DNA from: Owenia fusiformis
Taxonomy: Eukaryota; Annelida; Polychaeta; Sabellida; Oweniidae
Reading direction: 5' to 3'
Assembly (NCBI GenBank): GCA_903813345.2
Contig: CAIIXF020000003.1
Coordinates: forward strand, 19,666,931 to 19,730,930
Length of the DNA: 64,000 nucleotides
Below are positions 24,701 to 36,700 of the stretch, piece after piece; the stretch's first letter is position 1, and each line of letters begins with the position of its first letter. The notes below the pieces were generated by a model. That model ran no database searches and was not told the origin of the DNA. It was given only the letters and a program-made list of their open reading frames with translations. The position numbers and the translations under genes are program-made.

Positions 24701-27700
24701 GCATTTTATACTCTCGTGAAAATATAATATATTCACTCGTTCGCTACGCTCACTTGTGAATATATCATATACTCACTCGAGTATAAACACAAACCATTAT
24801 ATAACCTCATAGTATACAATGTATTCAGTAAAACATGTATATCTAACATTTCTCTTATCTGAACACCTCTCATCCGAACACTTTTTGGTCTCATTTTTTT
24901 TATTATTCTCTTGTTGACTCCCATGTCAAAAGACTTGAAATGTGAATACTTTCTCATCCAAACAGTAACAGTTGTGGCAATTCTCAGTAATATAATATGT
25001 AGTCATGGGCATAGCACTATTTTTATGAGTAGTACGCCACCACAAGCGTTTTGGGGGGCCTGGAAGGTTCTCTCCCCAGAAAACTTTGAAGTTTGGTTGT
25101 ATTTGGAGTGTATTTGCAACCATCTGGTACGCCTGTGCATATCAGGCATACCAAGCGTACCAGGCAGTACGCCAATGACAGTTTAATATCTAAGGTAATA
25201 TCTAATGGTAAAGAATGTCCCGACTACAGTACCTTACACATGCCAGAAAAGACTTTGTCAAGCTTGTAACTGAGCTTATAAACAAGCTCAAATCTGAGTA
25301 GACTTTGAGGCAGTACTGTGTTTGAAATTCTGATTTAGACCTCCCCAAACATTGAACAGGCATGAATCAGTTTATATTCCAGACCACAGTAATGTATCCT
25401 TTAACTGATCATATTTATTACATCCCATGCTAAGTGTTACTCCTGTAATGCTAAGATTACATCACTTCTCACATATTTGAACTAATACCATCAATCTATT
25501 CCCCCACCTCACAATGGTTTGAGGCCCTGATAATGGGGGGGAAGGGGGAGGCCCTGATAATTGGGGGAAAGGGGAGGCCCTGATAATGGGGGGAAGGGGG
25601 AGGCCCTGATAATGGGGGGAAGGGGGAGGCCCTGATAATTGGGGGAAAGGGGAGGCCCTGATAATGGGGGGAAGGGGGAGGCCCTAATAATGGGGGGAAG
25701 GGGGAGGCCCTAATAATGGAGGGGAAGGGGGCACTGAAGTTAGATAGCTATTTATGATATAGAGATAAATCTCTGTGAATATTTTATATTATGATCCTAT
25801 CCAGACTCAATTGTTTTTTTTCCAGGAACCTTATGACAACTGTTTTCTTTGTACTTTCATTATCAATTGGTCAAGTGAATACTATGAAGTGAAGAATTTA
25901 TCCCTAGAGAACCATTATTCTACAATTCGCATACAAATTCCTTTAAAAGTGTATAGCTGAACCTTCCTATTATTCCCTAGAAATTCTACTGTTAAACATA
26001 TTTAGATTTCCATAAAAGGGCAATATTCAGGGAATTGTTGTGAGAATTGCAGGGATATCTAGGAGAAATCAAGACACTAGTTTTATCTTTGAAGATTGAA
26101 CACCTACAAATCGCCCTTGTTGATTTTCAATATCGTCTTTACTTTAAAGATATATTAAGTGTTAAACATTTCAGAATACATAGAGATCGAGCCTATAATA
26201 GACCTTTTGCTGACGTCATACCAAAATCCCAAAATATTCAACAACTGAATTCCTTTCCTTCATTCTAATTTTAGTGATGGTTTGAATGTTTAGACTAAAA
26301 GGTATTGATGTACTTTGCTATTAGTACATTGTCTAAACATACTGATGTTTCACCAAGGAATGTGATAAGAAGATCTCTTTTAAAAAAGAAAAAGCTCTGG
26401 TTTGAAAGGGAATAAGATATAGAGTATACTGCAAACAGATTTTTTCATCTAGGAATATGATATGTTATGTCAGTAACATACACAAGGGTATTTTACAGGT
26501 ATTTCTTATGATTAACTTGTCCCCACAGGTAGAACTGATGCTGCATAAGACTGAATCGTGTTATAACCATCTACCTTGAATCCTTTAGTAATCTGACTAT
26601 TGCAGAATCAGAATTAAGACAATAAAATAAAACCGTAAATGAATATTCACGTCACATCTTCGCAGAAAATATAGTGATTCATGGACTAGTCAATCAAATA
26701 ATGTTCTCTGATTTAGTGTATATACACTAAAGCCTGTCATAGTAAACACCACACCAAGACACATTTTATACCGACTCCTGTATAAAATCCCGTCTCTGTA
26801 GTGAACACCTACCTACAGTGAACACTTGTTGGTGACTCTATAGGTGTTCACTCTATACAGGTTTCATTGTACGTGTATGTAGATAAGCATTTTCAAAGGG
26901 AAGTAACAGTTATGTGCAAATTTTCCTTGTTGAATGAAATCTCATTTACTGTTAAGATTCTTAAAAACATCCAGGGTGATATTTCTGTTTCAGATAAGGT
27001 TGAAGTTAATCTATTTCCCTGTTTACATGCTCAGTAATAGTATCAATGGCCCTTGAAATGTTTGTTGATGATTTACACCATTAGACCCTTGATGGTTTGA
27101 TAAGAGAAAAACAGGCCTGAAACATGGTCTTGAAAGTTTTTTTATCAGCTTTTTATTTTTTTGTGTATTGATTTCCCCCTCTATGCGATCTCCTCCGTGC
27201 ACTGTATTTTTTTTATTATGTCACCACCACAAGTAGTGATGTATTGTTACAGTCTCCATTTTTTTAGTGGACTTAATTAGGCTCTTGGCATTTGTTCGTT
27301 GGTATCTGTAACAAATAGCAGGTGACATTTTGCATGTCAATGCCTTGTTAATATACCTTTTTGAAATTGAATAAAACAGCAATAGCTTACATTTTATGAT
27401 GATAACGTCACCGATGAGTGTTTAATAGAGGTCATGTAGACCCAGTCTGTTTCAATTATAGCAAAAAGCTCGACTTTTTCACATTGGTTATGTTGCACTT
27501 TTTTCAATATATCTCATAATAGTAGCGTAGGAGTTGAAATGATTCACAGAAAATGTAATACATCTTATAACCATACTCTGGGCTTATTTTACCTCTTTCA
27601 AAGGGTGTCTGATCTGATAGAACAGCCTTTGCACGCTCATTTAGTCTCTTATTTGTAAACTTTCATGAATGGATAATCTTGCAGATTTTCTTGCAAACAT

Positions 27701-30700
27701 CAAACAATTCCCCTTCCATGCATTCTGCCAGTTTTACATTCGTGATATGAAGCTCTCTTTTAACAAAGTAAAATCAAACTACAGAATTGACAAGAGTACT
27801 TTTCAGCTGAAGATGAACCTAAAATTGCTGATTGAATCTGTACAATGTGTGTATTGATTTCAGAATTTACAGATAACTACCTCATTTGTATAAATGACTA
27901 GGAATCAAATATCAAAGTCACGCTTTTCTTTTATTCCAATTAGCAGAAAGATCTATGAATTTGCAAGAAATGCGATAAAAAAGGCATGAAGTTAAATCTC
28001 TATATTGAAATCCCAGAAAAATTAGATTTAAAAAGATCATCCTTTAGAAAGAAAATGTGTTGAAACATCTATGACTTCAATGTGATTTTATATCCGGGAT
28101 AAATATGCAATTGACAGTCTAAATTGTGTATAATCGATATTAGCCTCACTTTACCTTGTGATGATTCTCAATTCTCCCTATTTTGGATATGTTTTCTCAG
28201 ATTCAGTCCATAACATTGTAAAATTGTTAAGATAACCCATCATTCATATGAGCTTGAGGTGAAGCTGGGGTGGGTGGGGAAGAGAGTTTATTTAAGACGA
28301 CAGTCATTAACTTTACTTGTCATATAACCTTCTTGCAACGACGCAACAGATTGAGTTACTGTACTCCTGGTAATTTTTGCATGCTACTATATTTCGTCAG
28401 TTTGAAAAATTCGCGAAATAATAGCCTTGAAATTTCAAAATCGCAAAAACATGGGATATAATTGTGTCGGATATTAGTTGGGGAAGTTGCTTGTGTAAAT
28501 TATGATATAACCTCGATAGATCAATAATTCGATGAAATATTATTAGTACTTTATGCAATAACTAAGTTATTCTGCCCTTTAACCTAATTACAACATCGTA
28601 ACCTTTGATGCCATATTTGTGCACTTTGTGCGATTCTTGGGAGCATCTAGTGTGAAAAGTAGGGTTTGAATACCCAACGAATAACCGCCAAAAAAACTGA
28701 GATTGGACCATACAAAAATGGCAAAAGTTCCAGCTTATTGTATCACTATTTGAGCTTCAGAACCGATGTCATAATGCCTTGTATCTCTTATCTAAAATTA
28801 ATTCAAAACCTTGAACACAAACAAAAATTTATATTGATTTCTATTACTCCTACAGTAGTATTTACTCTGTCACTAGTTTTGGCATTGAGCAATACGTAAA
28901 TAGATTTTTATTCATTCAGTTTTATTATTATTTACGTCAATTTAGTATGATACAACTATTCATTACTTTCAAAACAACTGGTGTGTTCGGCAATATGGCA
29001 ATATACAGTAAAACCTATGTGCATTGAACTTTTTTTGCCAAGAAAAAATGTTCAGTGTTGGATGGTAGATGTTCACTACAGAGAGAGTTATTTATACAGA
29101 AGTCAGTAGAGTATGGGTGTCCACTTCAGAGAGGTGTTCATTGAGACAGGTTTTACCGTAGTTTGATTTGAAAACTATATTTATTCTGGGTAGCTCTATC
29201 AGTACAAAAATTGTCTTCCTAGATAATTTACAATTATTTACAATATGTACAATAAATATAGAAACATACAAATAGATATATAGGACATATAATTTCATAT
29301 AAGTCAACCAATAGTCTCATATACATGTATTAGTATGGATCGATTTTTACTAAGTAGAGTTGTGATGTAACCTTGGTACCATTATTAAACACAAGCATTC
29401 AATAATGAAAATCCATTTATCTTTTGAAAGATGATACTTTGGATTGATTTAATCATGTATTATGTGTGGCTATCGTTACATTATGATAGTTTTACATTAA
29501 GACCCTGTTTTGTGTACCTACGCTTTGTTTCTCCTCTAACCCATATAGCTAGCTAGCAACAGGACCACTGGAATATGTCATTTTATGAAATGTGGAATAC
29601 ATTTTTCAAAAAATGAAGATATTTTTCGTTTTGATTACATTATATATCTGACTGTAGATGTCTCAATGCAGGAATTATCAATAACCAGGTTAGATATCAA
29701 TAAATCATGGCCATAAACAGCGTTTCACCAAAGACTTTAGCAAAGTCTACAAAAATGTACGAATTCATGGACATGAATCCAAAGTGGCGGTATTTGGTAA
29801 TGGTAAGGTATTGAAACGCGGTAATACCGACACCAGTTTTCACTACCGTTTTGAACACTCTTAGACAGGTTTTACTATATAAGAAAATAGGACACTTCAG
29901 TGAAACAGAACTAATAATGTTAAATAAGTGAACAGTTTATTGCATAATACCTCACTCTACTATACCTAACCGCTAGAAATTAGTATATTTTTGCAAGTAC
30001 CTTATTAACATCTAACAGTCTTCCGATAAACCATTCATAAGGAACAGACAAATAAAAACAAATAACATAATCATTACTATTAAGCCAAATGGGTTGCTTA
30101 TGAACACTAAATGCAAGGTATAGTAGTGTGAATGCTGACAAATATGAATTTGATGAATGTTAGCAGAACTACAGTAATTGTATGGTAGCAGATGTGTGTT
30201 GTAAAGTCATGAGCAGATAGTATTATTAATTCAAAAATAGATTTATGACTTCTAAATGTCACAGTGTTTTTTTATGTGTAGGGATGATATGTGAATCAGC
30301 TTGCCTTTGATCCAAAGCCTGATTATGTTTGTGGTATTGCATCAAGTCTGTGTTGACCAATATTTTTCTACCCTGTGTCCTCTTTGTAAAAACCAGGAAG
30401 GGATGGGGGTTAGAGAGGGGCAGGGCCTTGGTCAGTTTTTGCTAGGGGGTTCACAATTGACGATTTTGGTCCAGAATCACTTGAAAAATTCTCAGAATAG
30501 CTGCTTGATTTTGAACAAAATATTGGCCAGGGGTTGGGGACTGGGGGTTTGCTTGCACCACCTGGCTACAGGTCTGATAGGGACAGGTTAGGATGAGAGC
30601 ATTCATTAAGTCCCTCATTACTCCACATCTCTTATACTCAGGTAGTTTGTACAGAGCTTATGGATAGCAAAAGGCAGAAGGCAAGTCTTTGTTCAAGTAT

Positions 30701-33700
30701 GGGAGGATTTAGAGGCATACAATACTGATGAGGATGGCTGATCATTATTCCTATTTAATAACAATTTGTTTCTTTGTGCTTACAGTGTTGACTGCTTTGG
30801 AATCCTGAAACTGAGAAATGCTGATGTTGAGAACCGATCAGGTGCTGGGAGATCCAAGAAGAAAAGTACAAAAGCAAGGATCGTGTTCCGTGTAAATCTC
30901 GTTAAACCTGATGGATCGTACTTGACGTTACAAGCTTGCTCAGATCCCATTCTTTGCAGTATGTGCATTTAGACTATTTTATATAGGATTTTTATGCTTT
31001 ACTTTGGAAATTTTATACATCTACTTTGGATTGATCGATTGCAGATCAATATACTCAGATGCAAACACATTTTGAAGTTGTTGGGTTCACTCCTTATAGT
31101 TATCACATGAAAGCTTTTTAGATAATATTGATTTTCAATGAATGACCTAAAAAAGATAAATGATGAGGGCGTAGCCCTAGATAATTCATATCCATGTCAA
31201 TCAATTTTTATCGTACCTAAAAAGCAGGTGGCGTCTATCTTTCTTGTCTGCGTAATTCCAGAAAAATGCCTTGATGGATTGATTTGAACTGATCAGTTTT
31301 TGAGGGAGCCATCTTTTACTTTAAGCTATTATATTGCTCCTATTCGCAACCCCCATGTTATCCCACTCTTGATAATTTTTAGCTCAGCCTGCAGGTCAGC
31401 CTGAAATCTCAAAGAAATCGCTAGAACACGCCTATGCTGTAGGGGGTCAGGAGCTATTTATAATTGGAAAAAATTTCACGCGAAACTCCAAGGTGATCTT
31501 TCAAGAGGTAGAACCAAAGGAGAAAGATGCGGGTGATGAATCTGACGAGTCGAGAGGGAAAGTCTTGTGGTCTCATAATGCTGACGTCGACTGGGACTAC
31601 TTTCAACAGGTAGGGGGATTACTTTTAGTAGAGTAGGAATCAGAAAGGGTGATGTGGTTTAATATTCAAATCTTACATGAGAGAAGTCTTGAATCAGCTT
31701 TGGATTAACCTTAACTGCTTCTATTTTGAAAAATAGATAAAATGAGGCATTTGAGGGGGGGTAGTTGTAGGAATTTTATGTAAAACATGATAAGATTCTT
31801 TCTAACTCTGGCAAAATTACAACATGATTTACTTTGAAATTATATTCATGCATTGTTTAAAAAGAGAACAGATGCAAGCAACTTTGGATATAACACAAGT
31901 TACAATATAGTCACAAATAAATTTTATCATTTGATTAAACACCGCAAAATGATACACAAATGCAACTGCCATACTAACATACATACATACTGAACTTGAA
32001 ATATGACAAAATTCAATGATTAAGTATTATTTACGAACTCGGATGGGTTTTTCATATTGCACTTTTACAACGTACATATTGTTTTCTCTGTGTGAACAAT
32101 CAGGTTCAATATTAAATTCAGTAGTCACTGTGCCCCATAGAGTAGACAGATAATACAAAAATAGGTTAACTGCTTATGTTAAAATGTCAAAGTGACCTAG
32201 CGAGGGTTAGACACCTTGTGAAGTATGTATACCTAGTTATATGATCCAGAATACGTGCTTAACAGGCATCTAATTGTGAAGCACTTATGACGTTTTTTAT
32301 TATCATTTGTTATCACACAGAAAATCTTTTTTGTTTGTTTGTCGAACCTGTCTTCCCATGAATTTGATCTTTGTTTTCTTAAGATTGGTTTTTTGTCGGC
32401 TTGGATTGATAAATCTACATATTCGATCTAATATTTATTTTAGCTCTTGAAAAAAATTTTAAGATGGAGTTGAGTTTAAGAAATCATATTTCATGTAATC
32501 TAAATTTTATGATCCTAATTATTTTACAAATCCTTCCCAGTAGATAAAGACACGGCTAAAACTCTTTCACTAACTCTTATGACAGACTTTCCAAAAAGCC
32601 AAACATTGCAAAATACTGTATAACACTGAAAATTTGCTACACTATTATTTTGCGAGAATGTCTCCTCCAGGTTATTGGCCGATCGACCGATCTCGATCTG
32701 AGGGCATTACAGTAAAACATAAAATTTTTGCGAAAATTAGGTGCACGTAAAATTAATGTGTTTTACAGTATTCAGAATTCTATTAACTTATTTTAGCTTA
32801 GCCTTATGGTGTTCTTTAGATTCGAGTGTCAATCCCATAAAACTTCCTTTGACGAGTAACTGAAAAAAAGCTATAGAGTATACTTCACATTCAAAGGTTA
32901 ATGACTTGAAAAGCACTTTACAGTTAAAATACTGTTTGAAGATAAGTAGATAAATTATAATGTTACAATTCACACGATATTTTATTAATAAAGTTAACCC
33001 AATTAAATTATTTTATTCCCTTTTATAGCACATGTGATATTCGCTCTTTGATTGGCCACTTTTACCCTTTTTTTAATCAATGAATAAATTATAAATTAGA
33101 TTAAAATGTCAATAGAAAAGTTATATGGTTGGTTAGTCATTTCACTGTCTTTATTGTGAACTTAGTTCAATAAATTACATCACCTACTAATATGGACATA
33201 TCTTGTTAACTTAATGCGTATTATCTCGAGTTTTGAGTAGCGAGGTAAATATCTCACGTCATAGATGTTGTATTTACGATAACCTTCTTTAACCTATGAA
33301 TAAAGCACTATTAAATTATAACTTATCAGTGGCGTATCAGAGGGGGGGGGGAGTTTTTGGGCCCTAAAATTTTGTAGGGCCTCAAAAAATGGGCCTTTTT
33401 CCAGACTCAAAATTTGGGCCCCTCCCCTTTGTTAATTGCTCGATCCTAATTTTAATTTTCCTTATGACAAGAAACTTCCCATGGGGTAAGATTATGAAGA
33501 TAATATTTCTGCCTTTTTAGTTTTCCAACCCAGGCAAAAACTAGGCAATAGGCAAATTCAATGTTATACAGTATTGAGCTCAATATTACACTTTTCCCTG
33601 CTCTCTCCTTTATCAATATCATGAATCAGTGGAAACTACTTGACTTGTTAGAAATCTCTATATTATTAATGTTAATCAGCTTACATGGTGACCTTAGTCT

Positions 33701-36700
33701 GTTCATAACATATTGCAGATTATGGTGATTTAGATACATTTAATAACTTGGATGCAAGTAGGTAGTTACCAGTTTCACCACCAGGTGGTTAATATGGAGC
33801 AGATGGCATATATAGAAGAAAGTTGCCTCAAATTTAAATATTCATCAGTTTTAGTGTTTCAATTCTCATATTACCCTATTATTTTTAAGATATAGTTATA
33901 CAAATTGAAATACGAGGGGTGATCAATAAGTAATGGACGCTTTTTTACACAGATGCTTTTTTTAGACCAATATCTTCGATTTTCTTACCAGTGATACATC
34001 ATTCAATTATCTATCAACTCTGAAGATTTGAAAACAAAACATGTAATATCTTTTGATATATCTTTATTTCTGTGAAGGATGTATGGGTACCCCGGGACCA
34101 ACATTTACGTCAAACATTCTGAAGCTATTTTAGCTTGTTTAACATGCAATGCAGTTGAATTCAGGCCGAACAAAACAAACCATTATGGTCATGAATTACC
34201 CCATTTTGTTATGCCATAGTTGATTTTGAATATTTTATCATCACTATGTGGTATTCATGCCACATTCATTCCAAAGAGCCCTCTACATAGGTTCCATCAA
34301 CTGCTACATGTACACAATTCCTCATCCTCTTAATTCAAGATTGTGAGACAAGGCTGAATCCATTCTCTGACATGGTAGCAAAATGCAGTTGCACGGGTTG
34401 TTTTATTTCATCAATATCGAAACATGCATCCTTTCTCTATAGAAATAAGTAGTATAGAAATAGATAAGTCACATGTGAGCAGATCTGGACAATATGGTGC
34501 ATTGGCCAAGGGCTCAATTTTGAGGTCCAGGGATATTGTTTTCTGAACATTTTGAGATCTGTGGGCAGGTGCAATGTCCATATGGAGTAGGGTGTTCCCT
34601 TCTCTCACCACCCCTTTCTTCCACAATGCTTTCTCAAATTGGCCTGCAAACCCCTTCCATACAACACTATGACATTACAATACTTTCTGTTTATGTGTTG
34701 ACCAGTCAGCAAAGTATTTTAAACAACACAACACATGTTGAATAAGAAAAGTTTAAATCTAATTGAAATTTGCCAAACTGGCTGAAAACTGAATATGTGA
34801 CGTAAATGTCGGTCCCGGGGTACCTGTACCTCCTTCAAGGAAATAAAGATATATCAACATGTATTTTATATTTTGTCTTCAAATCCTCAGAAATGATAGA
34901 TAATTGAATGATCTATCAGTGGTAGGAAAATCAAAGGGATTGGTCTATAAAAAGTATCTGTGTAAAAAAGCGTCCATTACTTATTGATCACCCCTCGTAT
35001 GTCCAGTAGAAGAAAATGTTATCTGCCCAATATAAGAAAAGATATTTTACTTATTGTGATTTTATAAAACGGGGTCTATGGGGAATCTTTCCAAACTAGA
35101 AGTCACTTTTTCAATGAAAATTAAATTGTCAACGTTTTTAAAACCACTTTTTAAAACAAAATTTCTATAAATTTTAAAATTTACATGTACATTTCAAATA
35201 TGATATCACTTCGACTGAATTTTGATTTTTAATGATGTAAATCAAGATTATTTATACTTGCACCTAGTATATTGAGATTAGCTTTGCACTACTTTACGCT
35301 TTGCAATTTTGAAGGGGGGGGGGGGAGTTAAAAGGCTGCGATGACTAATTTGCTGTCAGTCTCTCTGTAAAATTGCTAATGCAAAATCCTCCATGATAAG
35401 TAAAATGGTTTCACTTTTTTATTAATCTGCCTATATAAGCGCCATCTCAAAAGCTTGCTTTGTTTCAAAATGGCAGCCATTTTTATTGTGAAAAAATCAG
35501 GTTTTCAATTAACATTTTTTTACTCCATGAGTATTTTTTCAATTTGCTTGAAATTGTACAGGTACCTTATAAAAAATAGTCCTTTTTATTATATCTTTTT
35601 ATTTATTATACTTCTTCATGTTCTCTTTACATTTGTATGACAATTTCTATGCTTTAAGACATGCCATCAGCTTGCACCACATCCTCTATCCAGTCAATGT
35701 AGGAACTGACCTTTGTGAACACACTAGGCTCCTCTCCGCATATGCCACCCCTAGACACAACCCCCATCTGAATATATGTTTCATCCTCCTCGTCATAGCA
35801 CACCATGGGACTACCTGAATCTCCCTACAATATTTAGATGAAAAAATATTGACCATTGAAATATTGGGGCCCATTTTAAAAATGTCCAATTTTAGCAATA
35901 TATAGGTTACAGTTCTGTCCCGGAGTCCCAAAGACAAAGTTACAACATAAAATATTAAGAATATGCATGTGTGTCATTTTGCTCACGTGACATGGTCCAA
36001 GAATTGTATCTTCTGCATGAACACAGATTTCACTCTCACTTATCGTAATGTTATGTAGTCCACCACGTATGCTAGTGTTACATACCTCAGGGTCGACAAT
36101 TGGGACTCTCATATGTTTAACCACATCAGATATGCTGCCATCTTAAGAAAACAAAAACAGTTTTTTTAGATTTTTTATCAAATATAGATACAGAATACTC
36201 CCATGAAGAAATGCAACTTTTAGAATCTATGAGAATTGTATACCTAGTATTATCTATGAATATCATTAATTTTTATGTCACTTTTTTGTCTTCAAGATAT
36301 CATATTTTGAACCATATAAGAATCTTCACTATTTAGAGTGTTTCTACGCAAGATGTATATGTATGAAAACTAGATTTAAATAAATAATAAGTTGAAATTG
36401 AATTGAATTGAATTGAATGATTTATGCTGCAAATGATGTTGAGAAGTATCAGTGTGATGTTCATTTAAGCATTGGACTTTATCAAAAAAGTGTAAATGTA
36501 AGAAAAATTGTTATATTTTATACTCTATCCTACTACTTAAAATTTGGGTATACAGTAAAACCTGTGTATGTTGAACATTTTATGCTGAGAAAAAACATTC
36601 AGTGTTGTTAGGTGTTCACTACAGAGAGGGCAATTAATACATTAGTCAATAGATTATTATGTGGGGAGGGAGGGTGTCCACTAGAGAGAGGGGTTCACTA

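Larger units (their letters stand above)
16184..30785 (+). other. NFAT5 intron 4 (14.6 kb)
   Basis: Holds at least six short pogo-like MITEs, two hairpin-ended elements, a G-rich minisatellite and one short dispersed repeat, each listed separately. I find no exon, tRNA or intact transposase. Between these the sequence is AT-rich and unremarkable. Confidence 0.5.
31610..35653 (+). other. NFAT5 intron 6, proximal part
   Basis: Contains the small MITE 32612-32772, a degenerate element end at 33330-33440 ('cagtggcgtatcagagg' followed by a G-run, resembling hAT termini) and a mariner relic. No exon is seen. Confidence 0.5.
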
